A stretch of DNA of 64,000 nt from Pedobacter sp. Hv1 (GCF_001412215.1 NZ_LLWP01000009.1:496001-560000); one strand, 5' to 3'. Numbered from the stretch's first letter, positions 1 through 9,079 are shown. Numbers and translations: made by a program. The notes: generated by a model from the letters alone, not told the origin.

Positions 1-984
1 AAATATTCTTATTATCTAGATCAGTCGAGGCTGCCTCCTATTCCCCATAATGACCTCCCTTACTTAGAAATCTGTTTGTACAGCATTTGCACTACACTAT
101 ACCTGATTCCCTATTACAAATGGGCGGTACCACGCTTATTGTATGTTAAAAAGTATACATGGGTATTTTTGCTCAGTTTGGTGTATTTCATATTCCTTAC
201 TACGCTAAACAATATGGCAGTATCGTGGGTGTTTGCCCAGTTTACAGCAGGAATGCCCTCGCATCGGTTTTTCGCTACGGGTTATGTAGGGTTTTTTATG
301 GATTGGAATATGATTCTAACAGATGCCATTGCCTTTTTATGTGTAGCTTTTTCTAGGTTTTCTTATACCAATGAAGTTCAACGTCATAAAGTAGAGACCG
401 ACCATCTTCATTTGCAGCTCAATTTGTTAAAAACACAATTACAACCCCATTTTTTGTTCAATACCTTAAATAGTCTATATGGAATGAGCTTAACTGGCTC
501 AAAAGAGACCCCACGTTTCATTTTGTTGCTGTCGCAAATGATGCAGTACATTTTGTACGATTGTGACCAAGAAGAGGTAGATTTGAAGGAAGAACTGGTG
601 TTTTTAGAAGGATACTTTGAATTGGAGCAAAAAAAGTTCCCTCATGCCAATATTGTAATGAAGGTGCCTGAGGCTATTCCTGAGCTAAAAATCCCTCCCT
701 TGTTATTTTTGCCATTGGTAGAAAATAGTTTCAAACATGGCAAACATAAGCTGGAAAACGATGCCAAGGTTTTTGCAGAACTATCCTTTAAAGATGACCA
801 ATTAATTTTTAGAATTGAAAATGAAATGCTGCCTGCCAATCCACTACAGCTCAAAAATAAACGTGGTGGTATCGGTTTAAGCAATATTAAAAAAAGGCTC
901 GAATTGTATTACCCAAATAGCAACCAACTTTCATTAACAGAAGAAGACCATATCTTTGTGGCAGAATTAATTATCAAACCATGA
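1..984 (+). CDS. LytS-type sensor histidine kinase (5' end outside window)
   Basis: Membrane-bound sensor kinase of the LytS/YehU (His_kinase, PF06580) class. The reading frame is open to base 1, so the N-terminus lies outside the window; a TTG at 76 is not a convincing start. Hydrophobic membrane segments occupy the visible N-terminal third. The kinase core follows: an H-box with QPHFLFNTLNSL, an N-box with PLVENSFKHG, and a G-box with GGIGLSNIKKRLELYYP. It overlaps the following LytTR regulator by 4 bp (ATGA), so the two are translationally coupled and almost certainly form a pair. The signal sensed cannot be told from the sequence. Family call is firm; the missing start is certain. Confidence 0.93.
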   Translation, partial: KYSYYLDQSRLPPIPHNDLPYLEICLYSICTTLYLIPYYKWAVPRLLYVKKYTWVFLLSLVYFIFLTTLNNMAVSWVFAQFTAGMPSHRFFATGYVGFFMDWNMILTDAIAFLCVAFSRFSYTNEVQRHKVETDHLHLQLNLLKTQLQPHFLFNTLNSLYGMSLTGSKETPRFILLLSQMMQYILYDCDQEEVDLKEELVFLEGYFELEQKKFPHANIVMKVPEAIPELKIPPLLFLPLVENSFKHGKHKLENDAKVFAELSFKDDQLIFRIENEMLPANPLQLKNKRGGIGLSNIKKRLELYYPNSNQLSLTEEDHIFVAELIIKP

Positions 985-1661
985 TCAGATGTGTTATACT
1001 AGACGATGAACCTTTGGCACACCAAGTGTTGGAGCATTACCTTACAGAAACACCTGGTTTTACTCTAGTGGCCAAATTCAGAAACGCAGTTGAAGCTTAT
1101 GAATACCTAGGCAAGAACAAAATTGATTTGTTGTTTCTTGATATTGAAATGCCTTTGGTAAATGGAGTTAATTTTTTAAAGGCATTGCCCAATGCTCCTC
1201 AAACAATTTTTACAACAGCCTACAAACAATACGCATTTGATGGCTTTGAATTGAATGCAATAGACTATTTATTGAAGCCTTTTTCGTACGAGAGGTTTGT
1301 AAAGGCTGTTGGTAAGCTCGAAAAAAGAGTGGCTGCAACAGATGGGATTACCAGTACATTAGTGATTAAAGATAAAGATGGTATGTTGAACCTTAAACAA
1401 CAAGATATTTTGTTTGTAGAGGGCTGCAAGGATTATGTAAAGATCGTTACCGACCAAAAGGTGCACATCATTTATCACACCTTAAAGGGAATTTTAGAAA
1501 GATTAAATACGGCAATATTTTTTCAGGCACATCGATCTTATATCGTTAATAAACTGCAGGTGAGCAGAATAACACAAGACCATTTGATTTTAACCAATCA
1601 AACATTAATTCCGATAGGTAAATCTTATAAAAAAGAATTGCTCCTACATATCGATATGTAG
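981..1661 (+). CDS. LytTR-family response regulator
   Basis: DNA-binding response regulator paired with the upstream LytS-type kinase. The receiver domain covers about residues 1-115, with acidic pocket D8-D9, phospho-acceptor D54 in LLFLDIEMP, and the conserved lysine in YLLKPF. A LytTR DNA-binding domain fills about residues 125-224, including the typical FVEGCKDYVKI and FFQAHRSYIVN stretches. Length (226 aa) is normal for the family. The start ATG overlaps the kinase stop codon. Targets cannot be inferred: the next gene begins 88 bp downstream and need not be regulated by it. Confidence 0.95.
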   Translation: MIRCVILDDEPLAHQVLEHYLTETPGFTLVAKFRNAVEAYEYLGKNKIDLLFLDIEMPLVNGVNFLKALPNAPQTIFTTAYKQYAFDGFELNAIDYLLKPFSYERFVKAVGKLEKRVAATDGITSTLVIKDKDGMLNLKQQDILFVEGCKDYVKIVTDQKVHIIYHTLKGILERLNTAIFFQAHRSYIVNKLQVSRITQDHLILTNQTLIPIGKSYKKELLLHIDM

Positions 1662-1749
1662 GTTTTGCTAAAGTATTGAAGAATGATGTGGGCAATTGTC
1701 CACATTTTTTTTAAGCTTTTCCTTATATTGGCTTAAATTAATCTAAATC

Positions 1750-3057
1750 ATGATGAAGAAACTCTTGTTCTCCGGTCTTTTAATACTTCCATTTTCGTTA
1801 TTTGCTCAAAATTCGGCTCAAAGAGTTGAGGTAGGCAAGCGTGCAGATGCGATTACAGGAAAAGTAATCAATTGGCGCAGAGACTTTCATGAGCATCCAG
1901 AATTGGGCAATCAAGAGAAACGTACCGCAGGAATTATAGCCAAGCATTTACAAGATTTAGGCATTGAAGTAAAGACTGGTGTAGCCAAAACAGGTGTAGT
2001 TGGTATATTAAAAGGGGGCAAGCCTGGGCCAGTAGTTGCCTTGCGAGCAGACATGGATGCATTGCCTGTAACAGAACGTGTAGCACTTCCCTTTGCTTCG
2101 AAAGTTAAAACTACCTATAATGATCAAGAGGTTGGTGTAATGCATGCCTGTGGCCACGATTCGCATGTAGCGATATTGATGGGTGTTGCTGAGGTATTGT
2201 CAGGAATGAAGAAAGACCTTGCAGGTACTGTTAAATTTATTTTCCAGCCTGCAGAAGAAGGAGCGCCAGTGGGCGAAGAAGGTGGGGCAGAGTTGATGAT
2301 AAAAGAAGGAGTGCTGCAAAACCCTAAGGTAGATGTTATTTTCGGATTGCACATTAATTCGCAAACTCCAGTAGGGCAACTGACCTATCGCCCCGGAGGT
2401 ACAATGGCAGCCGTTAACGATATGAAGATTACCATTACGGGCAAACAGGCACACGGGGCTTATCCGTGGAGCAGCGTAGACCCGGTGGTGGTTGCAGCAC
2501 AAATTGTAAATAACCTACAAACCATAGTAAGCAGAAACTTAAATATTACCGAAAATCCAGGTGTAGTTACCATTGGTTCTATCCATGGTGGGGTACGTTC
2601 TAATATCATTCCAGAAAAGGTAGAGATGTTGGGTACGGTACGTAATTTTACAGCAGCAGACGAGGCTATGTTTATTGAACGAATTAAAACCATTGCCACC
2701 AAAACCGCAGAAGCTGCTGGGGCCAAAGCCGAAGTTTTACTGCCTTATAGTGCGCATTATCCAGTTACATTTAACGATGTAGCACTGACCGAAAAAATGT
2801 TGCCAAGCTTACAAAATACAGCCGGTGCAATAAATGTAAAACTAAAACCACCAGTTACAGGTGCCGAAGATTTTTCTTTTTACCAAGAAAAAGTACCTGG
2901 CCTATTTTTCTTTTTAGGAGGAATGCCAAGAGGAGGAGATCCTTTAAAAGCGCCATCGCACCATACACCAGATTTCTTTATAGACGAAAGCAGTTTTAAC
3001 CTAGGGGTAAAGGCATTATGTAACCTGACCTTAGATTATATGTCTATGAAGAAATAA
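1750..3057 (+). CDS. M20-family amidohydrolase, exported
   Basis: Zinc-dependent amidohydrolase of the M20D group (N-acyl-amino-acid/hippurate hydrolase type), which releases amino acids from N-acylated substrates. An N-terminal signal peptide (about 19 residues, ending near LFAQ) predicts export. Metal-binding motifs are intact: MHACGHDSH (C134, H136), QPAEEG (E169-E170) and the C-terminal GAEDFSFY. A dimerisation domain lies between about residues 215 and 330. Two ATG codons are adjacent (1750 and 1753); either could start. It stands alone between the LytTR gene and a lipoprotein gene. Exact substrate unknown. Confidence 0.93.
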   Translation: MMKKLLFSGLLILPFSLFAQNSAQRVEVGKRADAITGKVINWRRDFHEHPELGNQEKRTAGIIAKHLQDLGIEVKTGVAKTGVVGILKGGKPGPVVALRADMDALPVTERVALPFASKVKTTYNDQEVGVMHACGHDSHVAILMGVAEVLSGMKKDLAGTVKFIFQPAEEGAPVGEEGGAELMIKEGVLQNPKVDVIFGLHINSQTPVGQLTYRPGGTMAAVNDMKITITGKQAHGAYPWSSVDPVVVAAQIVNNLQTIVSRNLNITENPGVVTIGSIHGGVRSNIIPEKVEMLGTVRNFTAADEAMFIERIKTIATKTAEAAGAKAEVLLPYSAHYPVTFNDVALTEKMLPSLQNTAGAINVKLKPPVTGAEDFSFYQEKVPGLFFFLGGMPRGGDPLKAPSHHTPDFFIDESSFNLGVKALCNLTLDYMSMKK

Positions 3058-3121
3058 TCATTTATTTTTATCTTATCATCTGTATCACTATTTTAGGATT
3101 AGATATTTTAAAATATACCTA

Positions 3122-3730
3122 ATGATTAAGAAGATATTTTTTGTTTTTGCATTAGCGCTAAGTTTGCAGCTCATTAGCGGATGTGTAGATTGTAATTGTG
3201 GTCCAATAAAAGACATTTATTGGACAGTATTTGGCATATCTGCAAAAAATATAGATGTGGCTCTGCCACAGCCTACAACAACAGATGTCAATGTAATTGC
3301 TAGTGCCAATTATGCTATTCAAATTGAAATAAAAAAGAGACAACTTGTTTTAAGAAAACGACAGATCAATTGGGGACTAATACAAACGGCTCAAGCTTGC
3401 GATTGTGCTTATAATTTCATGGACAAGGAAGACGTCTTATCTTTAGAAATATTTTCGACTAATGATTTTGATGCTAGTCATCCAAAGAATACCGACCTCA
3501 GCTTATATTTCAAAGTAAAAAAGGATCAGACGTTGATGTCAATAGCGGATTACATCAAGTCTTATAATAATTTACCCTCTTCTTCTTCACCAGGGGCGTT
3601 CAGTTTTTCCAATGGCTTTCGTTTACAAGTTGCCCCAAGCACTAATAAAAAACATAAATTTATGATTAGAATTACTTTATCAGATGGTAGAATTTTAGAA
3701 ACGGAAACAACTGAAGTCGAATTGACCTAA
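3122..3730 (+). CDS. Small Bacteroidota lipoprotein, function unknown
   Basis: 202-residue predicted lipoprotein: a hydrophobic signal followed by a lipobox ending LISGC, with the acylated Cys at about residue 21. A Cys cluster follows (CVDCNCG) and a second one (ACDCAY) occurs near residue 91. The rest is predicted beta-rich, with alternating hydrophobic residues and no catalytic motif. The arrangement resembles small Bacteroidota lipoproteins annotated DUF5034, but I am not sure of that assignment. It sits 64 bp after the amidohydrolase and just before prfB, with no functional link visible. Confidence 0.8.
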   Translation: MIKKIFFVFALALSLQLISGCVDCNCGPIKDIYWTVFGISAKNIDVALPQPTTTDVNVIASANYAIQIEIKKRQLVLRKRQINWGLIQTAQACDCAYNFMDKEDVLSLEIFSTNDFDASHPKNTDLSLYFKVKKDQTLMSIADYIKSYNNLPSSSSPGAFSFSNGFRLQVAPSTNKKHKFMIRITLSDGRILETETTEVELT

Positions 3731-3798
3731 AATGCTTTGTGACACACAGCAAACTTGCTTTTGTTTTTTGATCTCTAGTCTTTGAGCTTCAGTTTTTC

Positions 3799-3806
3799 TA
3801 TATTTG
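3799..3806 (+). promoter_or_regulatory. -7 promoter element of prfB
   Basis: TATATTTG matches the Bacteroidota -7 consensus TAnnTTTG exactly. It ends 5 nt before the prfB ATG at 3812, so transcription should begin at or very near the start codon. No well-spaced -33 TTTG is visible. Confidence 0.6.
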
Positions 3807-3811
3807 TCCTT

Positions 3812-4886
3812 ATGACTAAAGAACAAATTCAGGATTTAAGGGACAGAATGATGTCGCTGAGGGGGTATCTTTGACGTTGAAAACCGTTTAGAAGATATTC
3901 GAATTGAGCAGCAATTGACCCTGCAACCCAACTTTTGGGACGATCCTAAAAAAGCCGAAAAACATATTGCCGCCATTAACGCTAAAAAGGTATGGACTGA
4001 TGCTTGGCAAGCTGCCAATGCACTAACCGAAGATACGCAGGTGTTGTTCGACTTTTATCAGAATGGCGATGCTACAGCAGAAGAAATGCAAGAGCAATTT
4101 GACCTCTGTTTAAAAGCTGTAGAAGAGTTGGAGTTGAAGAACATGCTCAACAGTAAAGAAGACCAATTGCCTGCTGTAATGCAGATTACTGCTGGTGCTG
4201 GTGGAACAGAGAGTTGCGACTGGGCCTATATGCTAATGCGGATGTACCTAATGTGGGCCGAAAAAAATGGCTATAAGGTAACCGAACAAGATTATGCCGA
4301 AGGTGAGGTGGCTGGTATTAAATCGGTAACGATAGAAATTACTGGCGAATTTGCCTACGGTTATTTAAAAGGAGAAAATGGTGTACATCGTTTGGTAAGG
4401 ATTTCTCCTTTCGATTCGAATGCCCGCAGACATACTTCCTTTGCCTCGGTTTATGTATATCCTTTGGTTGATGATACCATTCAAATTGATGTCAATCCGG
4501 CCGATATTGAATTTGAAACCTTTAGGGCAGGTGGTGCTGGGGGGCAGAATGTAAACAAGGTAGAAACCGCTGTTCGCTTGTACCACAAACCATCGGGGAT
4601 CATTATCAAGAATCAGGAATCACGATCGCAGCTGCAGAACAAAGAAAATGCAATCCGATTGCTCAAATCGCAGTTATATGAGATTGAACAACGGAAAAGG
4701 AATGAGGCTATTGCCGAGGTTGAAGGGGCCAAGAAAAAGATAGAATGGGGCTCGCAAATTAGGAGTTATGTGCTAGATGATAGAAGGGTAAAAGACCATA
4801 GAACCAATTACCAGACGTCTAACCCACAAGCGGTACTTGATGGAGATATCAACGACTTTTTAAAAGCATATTTGATGGAGTTTTAA
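3812..4886 (+). CDS. prfB: Peptide chain release factor 2, programmed +1 frameshift
   Basis: RF2 recognises UGA and UAA stop codons and triggers peptide release on the ribosome. Translation starts at ATG 3812, runs 20 codons to an in-frame TGA at 3872, then must shift +1 (CTT, then GAC at 3873) to continue to 4886, giving about 357 residues, normal for RF2. The anticodon-like tripeptide SPF (about 198-200) identifies RF2 rather than RF1, and GGQ (about 243-245) is the catalytic motif. The ATG-initiated open frame beginning at 3915 is only a truncated part of the gene. A bidirectional terminator follows. Confidence 0.97.
3860..3875 (+). promoter_or_regulatory. prfB: RF2 autoregulatory +1 frameshift site
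   Basis: The 16-nt site AGGGGGTATCTTTGAC contains a Shine-Dalgarno-like AGGGGG, a 3-nt spacer, slippery CTT and an in-frame TGA followed by C, matching the classical Escherichia coli prfB site. When RF2 is scarce the ribosome pauses at TGA and slips +1, which makes more RF2. Confidence 0.97.
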
Positions 4887-4916
4887 AGAAGCATCAAATA
4901 ATGTAATATGGATATA

Positions 4917-4951
4917 AAGCCCTCAAGGTATTTTAAATAGCTTGAGGGCTT
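4917..4951. terminator. Bidirectional terminator between prfB and the peptide genes
   Basis: Perfect 11-bp stem (AAGCCCTCAAG pairing with CTTGAGGGCTT) around a 13-nt loop, located between convergent prfB and the GG-peptide gene ending at 4958. It can serve both strands. Confidence 0.8.
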
Positions 4952-4957
4952 AATCTT

Positions 4958-5203
4958 TTAAACGATATCTGTTACAGGTTCGTCTACACAACTGCCAGAT
5001 CCAGATACAACATATAAAAAGACTGAACTGGTTCCGTGTTTACGCTCACAACAGGCCTGTCCGCTTACATCTTGAGGTAAATTACAGCAAGTATCATAAG
5101 AGCCCTGCCCTCTGGTACATTTAACTGTTTTATTGTATACATCGCCTTCATCGCCACCGCCCATTACTTTTTTGAGTTGTTCTTTTGTTAATCTTGTTTT
5201 CAT
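4958..5203 (-). CDS. Cys-rich double-glycine leader peptide (copy 1)
   Basis: 81-residue precursor-like peptide. The N-terminus fits the double-glycine leader consensus: LTKEQLKKVMGG, cleavable after GG by a C39-type peptidase. The core has six cysteines in an ordered pattern (CTRG, DTCCN, QACCE, SCVD). The core is strongly similar to the next gene upstream on the same strand, including the block CCNLPQD, ACCERKHG, SVFL and a C-terminal VTD. Such leaders are typical of bacteriocin-like or RiPP-like Bacteroidota peptides, but no modification enzyme or transporter lies nearby. Product and role unknown; the family call rests on the leader. Confidence 0.85.
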   Translation of the reverse strand: MKTRLTKEQLKKVMGGGDEGDVYNKTVKCTRGQGSYDTCCNLPQDVSGQACCERKHGTSSVFLYVVSGSGSCVDEPVTDIV

Positions 5204-5266
5204 TTTTTTAGATTAAGGGTCTAATTAATAGGGTTATTTTGTGGTTAAAATATTTGTGCGTGTTGT

Positions 5267-5512
5267 TTACTTGTCTGTTACGGCTCCGTCTACACAATTG
5301 CCAGGCCCTGTAATAATTTGAAGAAAAACAGAGCCACTACCATGTTTACGTTCGCAACAAGCTTGGCCACTTGTGTCTTGTGGCAAATTGCAACAGGTGT
5401 CGTAAACACCCCCAACACCTCTAGTACATTGAATAGTGCAGTTAAAAACATCATCCCCCCCAGTTCCGCCTTTAATTTTTTTCAATTGGTCTTTGGTTAA
5501 AATAGTTTTCAT
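5267..5512 (-). CDS. Cys-rich double-glycine leader peptide (copy 2)
   Basis: 81-residue paralogue of the gene at 4958-5203, lying 63 bp upstream of it on the same strand and probably co-transcribed. Leader LTKDQLKKIKGG, then a core with the same cysteine framework plus one extra cysteine near the new N-terminus (FNCTIQC), giving seven rather than six. Both core and leader are conserved between the copies, unlike the pair at 51.4 kb, where only the leader is conserved. This suggests recent duplication with selection on the core. Function unknown. Confidence 0.85.
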   Translation of the reverse strand: MKTILTKDQLKKIKGGTGGDDVFNCTIQCTRGVGGVYDTCCNLPQDTSGQACCERKHGSGSVFLQIITGPGNCVDGAVTDK

Positions 5513-5647
5513 GTGAATTGATCTAGTTGATTAATAGTTACCTTTAACTTAAAGGTAGAAATATTATTGTAAAAAGATTAGTCAGGCTATTGTTTGGTTG
5601 ATGATAAAGTATGTAAGTTTATAACCTTAATAGATGATGATAATTCG

Positions 5648-6559
5648 ATGAAAAAGCTATTTGTTTTTATATTTTTTCTTCTTGTGATGTTGGATCAAAC
5701 AAATGCACAACAAAGTATCCTGCTTTACAATGGCACAATTCCTGGTGCTAAAATGCCTCCATCAACATATCAGGAAGAATCCATAACTGGTACCGATGGA
5801 GTTTTGAGAATAAGTAAAGTAACCTCACCAGAACTGATCGTGTATGCTCCGGCTAAACCCAATGGTACGGCAGTAATCATTTGCCCGGGTGGTGGATATG
5901 GAATTTTAGCTTTCGACAAGGAAGGGGTGAATGTGGCCAAAAGATTTAATGAATTGGGAATTACGGCATTTGTATTGAAATACCGTTTGCCTAGCGACTT
6001 GATCATGATTGATAAAAGTATGGGGCCTCTACAAGATGCTTTACAGGCCATTTATTTGATCCGTAAAAATGCTAAAGCATGGGGGCTCAACGCTAATCAG
6101 ATAGGTGTAATGGGCTTTTCTGCTGGTGGACATTTAGCAGCAAGCTTGAGTGTACATTACAACGATATGAAAGTGCAAAACCAAGAGCAGATCAGCTTGC
6201 GGCCAGACTTTTCTATCTTGATCTATCCTGTAATTAGCTTTGGATCTGTTACTCATTCGGGTTCTGTTAAAAATCTATTGGGTAATGAGCCTACAGAAAG
6301 TCAAAAACGCTATTTCTCTACACAAAATTATATCAGTGCCGAAACACCGCCTGCATTTTTGGTGCATGCCAACAACGATGAAACTGTACAGGTAAAAAAC
6401 AGCATCCTATATAATGAGGCTTTAACAAAATTTAAAGTGCCAGCAGAGCTGCACATTTACCAAGCAGGTGGACATGGTTTTGGGTTGAACAATACCACTA
6501 CAAAAGATGATTGGTTTGAACGCTTGAAAAATTGGATGGTGAGCAATAAGTGGCTGTAG
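5648..6559 (+). CDS. Exported alpha/beta hydrolase (esterase type)
   Basis: 303-residue alpha/beta-hydrolase of the BD-FAE/acetyl-esterase-like group. I place the start at ATG 5648, which gives a clear signal peptide ending near TNAQ; an in-frame start at 5594 adds a non-signal extension. Catalytic features: oxyanion region CPGGGYG, nucleophile elbow GFSAGG, acid in HANNDETV, and histidine in GGHGFGL. Such enzymes usually deacylate sugars or small esters in the periplasm; the substrate is not evident. It is convergent with rlmN, 12 bp apart. Confidence 0.9.
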   Translation: MKKLFVFIFFLLVMLDQTNAQQSILLYNGTIPGAKMPPSTYQEESITGTDGVLRISKVTSPELIVYAPAKPNGTAVIICPGGGYGILAFDKEGVNVAKRFNELGITAFVLKYRLPSDLIMIDKSMGPLQDALQAIYLIRKNAKAWGLNANQIGVMGFSAGGHLAASLSVHYNDMKVQNQEQISLRPDFSILIYPVISFGSVTHSGSVKNLLGNEPTESQKRYFSTQNYISAETPPAFLVHANNDETVQVKNSILYNEALTKFKVPAELHIYQAGGHGFGLNNTTTKDDWFERLKNWMVSNKWL

Positions 6560-6571
6560 CTATTTGCGAAA

Positions 6572-7627
6572 TTAGTTTTTAGCTTCTTCCTTAACCGCCA
6601 ATTGTCCACAGGCCGCATCAATGTCTTTACCTCGGCTCCGTCTAATATTAGTATTTACACCATGATTGCGGAGATAGGTAGCAAAAGCATCAATTTTATC
6701 CCCTTCGGCATTGATAAAATCTGCAAACTGAATTGGGTTATATTCAATGAGGTTAACCTTACAAGGTACGTGTTTACAGAACTTAACCAATTCCATTGCA
6801 TCCTGAATTTCATCGTTGAAATTATTGAAAACAATATACTCGTACGTTACCGGATTTTTGGTTTTCTGGAAGTAATATTTAAGTGCCTCGGCTAATGCTT
6901 TTAAAGAGTTATGCTCTGTAATTGGCATAATCTCGTGTCTTTTGGTGTCATTTGCAGCATGTAGAGAAAGCGCTAGGTTAAATTTCACCCCATCATCACC
7001 TAGTTTCTTAATCATTTTGGCAATGCCAGCTGTAGAAACTGTAATGCGTTTGTACGACATATTTAGCCCATCTGGTGCGGTAATTCGTTCTATAGATTTC
7101 AATACGTTTGCGTAGTTGAGCAAAGGCTCGCCCATGCCCATATACACAATGTTGGTTAAAGGGATATTGTAATTCTTTTTAGCCTGTTGGTCAATTAAAA
7201 CTACTTGATCATAAATCTCATCTGCGTTTAAGTTGCGCTTGCGATCCATGTAACCCGTAGCACAGAATTTGCAGGTTAAACTACAGCCTACTTGCGAGCT
7301 TACACAAGCGGTCATACGTTCTTCGGTAGGGATTAAAACACCTTCTACAATATTGCCATCGTATAAACGAAAAGCATTTTTAATGGTATGGTCGTTGCTA
7401 AACTGCGCACTATTGATCTCCACAACGTTGATGGCATAATTGTCGTCGAGCTTTTTACGCAAATCTTTAGATAGATTGCTCATCTCCTCAAAATTTCGGG
7501 CAGATTTTTCCCAAAGCCATTGGTAAACTTGTTTTGCCCTGTATGCAGGTTCCTTCATTGCCGTAAAATGTTGTTGCAAAGAAGGCAGGTCCAACGAACG
7601 AATGTCTATTTTTTTAGTGCTAACCAT
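6572..7627 (-). CDS. rlmN: Dual-specificity 23S rRNA/tRNA adenine-C2 methyltransferase RlmN
   Basis: Radical SAM enzyme that methylates C2 of A2503 in 23S rRNA and A37 in some tRNAs. The radical SAM motif CSLTCKFC (C115, C119, C122) is intact, the N-terminal accessory domain is present, and the C-terminal catalytic Cys lies in DAACGQL. I choose the ATG at 7627 (351 aa): an in-frame TTG at 7636 lies within the promoter -7 box and is unlikely to be translated. The gene appears monocistronic. Confidence 0.96.
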   Translation of the reverse strand: MVSTKKIDIRSLDLPSLQQHFTAMKEPAYRAKQVYQWLWEKSARNFEEMSNLSKDLRKKLDDNYAINVVEINSAQFSNDHTIKNAFRLYDGNIVEGVLIPTEERMTACVSSQVGCSLTCKFCATGYMDRKRNLNADEIYDQVVLIDQQAKKNYNIPLTNIVYMGMGEPLLNYANVLKSIERITAPDGLNMSYKRITVSTAGIAKMIKKLGDDGVKFNLALSLHAANDTKRHEIMPITEHNSLKALAEALKYYFQKTKNPVTYEYIVFNNFNDEIQDAMELVKFCKHVPCKVNLIEYNPIQFADFINAEGDKIDAFATYLRNHGVNTNIRRSRGKDIDAACGQLAVKEEAKN

Positions 7628-7633
7628 TAGGGG

Positions 7634-7641
7634 CAAAGGTA
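7634..7641 (-). promoter_or_regulatory. -7 promoter element of rlmN
   Basis: TACCTTTG on the minus strand matches TAnnTTTG exactly and ends 6 nt before the chosen ATG. The -33 region is weak (TTTT rather than TTTG). The TTG of this box explains the longer, probably wrong, start. Confidence 0.6.
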
Positions 7642-7682
7642 ATTAAAAAGGTTGAGGGTAAAAAGGATGAAGAGCTGAAGGG

Positions 7683-8102
7683 TTATAAGATTACAATAAG
7701 TAAACAGCTCATAGCCAAATAGAAACAAAGTGGAATGTAGATTTTGTTATCACTAATGGCAAATGGAGTTGCTTTTACTTTCTTAAATAAACCTACATAT
7801 TTAAAATCTCCTATGGCTCTAATAAAAAATATCAGTGCAATAATTAGGGTGATATGATCTAGATAAGGGTTGATGGGTTCATAAAAACTGGCCAAATGAA
7901 AATAGATCACCAATGCAAAACAAAGTAGGCCAATGGCCACGATCAATGATCCTATAAGGCCTGGGTTAAAAAGTGGCTTTGCAGTAGCAGATACAGGAAT
8001 ACTTGATGCCAAGGCCCATTTACCCCCAACAGCCCAATAAAAATGTAAAGCAGCTAATAATACAAAAATAAGTGTATTTAGATAAATTAAGAGTGTGATC
8101 AT
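7683..8102 (-). CDS. DUF3995 membrane protein
   Basis: 139-residue integral membrane protein with four hydrophobic segments. The pattern LHFYWAVGGKWA near the first helix and the segment FFIRAIGDFKYVG are typical of DUF3995 proteins. The start overlaps the end of rluF by 4 bp (ATGA), so it is translationally coupled to it. The family has no established function, and the coupling to a pseudouridine synthase gives no obvious clue. Confidence 0.88.
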   Translation of the reverse strand: MITLLIYLNTLIFVLLAALHFYWAVGGKWALASSIPVSATAKPLFNPGLIGSLIVAIGLLCFALVIYFHLASFYEPINPYLDHITLIIALIFFIRAIGDFKYVGLFKKVKATPFAISDNKIYIPLCFYLAMSCLLIVIL

Positions 8103-9079
8103 TTCCGCTTCGGGCTACGTGTTTTTGCTGCTGGTGCACCTTGTTTGCCATTAGAAGGTCTGGTTGGTCTTTTGCTTGGACCGGCTTTAAACCAATCGCT
8201 ACTATTGGCATTGCCACCTTTAAAAGAACCTCCTGTTTTCGGGGCACCTCCTTTTGATTTTGTTCCACCTGTTTTACTTTTAGCATAGCGCTGTGCAGGT
8301 TTCTCTTCTTTCTCTATGGTTGGTTTTTTATTTACCCTTTTCGGTGTTACCGCTTTTTCAGAACTTGATTTGGCCACTAATTTGCCAATTTCAGTCTGTT
8401 CTTGCTCCGTTAACTCTCTCCAATCGCCAATGGCCAAGCCTTTTAGCGTAATGTTCATAATGCGGGTTCTTTCTAGCTTGGTTACTTCAAAACCAAAATG
8501 CTCGCACATTCTACGAATCTGACGGTTTAACCCTTGAATCAAGGTAATCTTAAAAACAAAAGGACTTTCTTTAGTCACTTTACATTTTTTGGTCATTACC
8601 CCTAAAACTGGTACGCCTTTAGCCATGCCCTCAATAAATTGATCGGTTAAAGGTTTGTTAACGGTAACAATATATTCTTTTTCGTGGTTATTGCCCGCAC
8701 GTAAAATTTTATTAACCAGATCGCCATTGTTAGTTAAAAAGATCAAGCCTTGCGAATCCTTATCTAATCTCCCAATCGGAAATACACGTTCGCTATGGTT
8801 TACGTGGTCTACAATATTGCCCTTTACATTGGCCTCTGTGGTACTGGTAATGCCAACAGGTTTGTTGTAGGCTAAGAGAATGGTATTTTCTGCTTGTTTT
8901 GGCTCAATGTTATTGCCATTTACACTTACTAGATCACCAAAAAATACTTTATCGCCAACTTTAGCTTTACGGCCATTGATAAAAACTTGACCTAGTTCAA
9001 TGTACCTATCGGCAGCTCTTCTAGAGCATAAACCGCTTTCGCTAATGTATTTATTTAAACGTGTTGTTGAATCAGACAT
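8099..9079 (-). CDS. rluF: 23S rRNA pseudouridine synthase RluF-like
   Basis: Pseudouridine synthase of the RsuA/RluB/E/F group, close to RluF (U2604 of 23S rRNA). An N-terminal S4 RNA-binding domain begins TRLNKYISESGLCSRR; the catalytic motif is GRLDKDSQGLIFLTN, with Asp in RLDKDS; further matches are ILRAGNNHEKEY and GLNRQIRRMCEHFG. The C-terminal ~100 residues are a low-complexity Lys/Gly/Ser/Pro tail, probably disordered and RNA-binding; such tails also occur in other RluF proteins. It is the first gene of a two-gene unit with the DUF3995 protein. Confidence 0.93.
   Translation of the reverse strand: MSDSTTRLNKYISESGLCSRRAADRYIELGQVFINGRKAKVGDKVFFGDLVSVNGNNIEPKQAENTILLAYNKPVGITSTTEANVKGNIVDHVNHSERVFPIGRLDKDSQGLIFLTNNGDLVNKILRAGNNHEKEYIVTVNKPLTDQFIEGMAKGVPVLGVMTKKCKVTKESPFVFKITLIQGLNRQIRRMCEHFGFEVTKLERTRIMNITLKGLAIGDWRELTEQEQTEIGKLVAKSSSEKAVTPKRVNKKPTIEKEEKPAQRYAKSKTGGTKSKGGAPKTGGSFKGGNANSSDWFKAGPSKRPTRPSNGKQGAPAAKTRSPKRK

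Noticed and set aside
3915..4886. prfB annotated as a 323-aa ORF starting at 3915
   Set aside because: The perfect RF2 frameshift site and the upstream ATG show the gene begins at 3812.
7627..7636. TTG at 7636 as the rlmN start
   Set aside because: The TTG belongs to the TACCTTTG -7 box; the ATG at 7627 gives the normal N-terminus.
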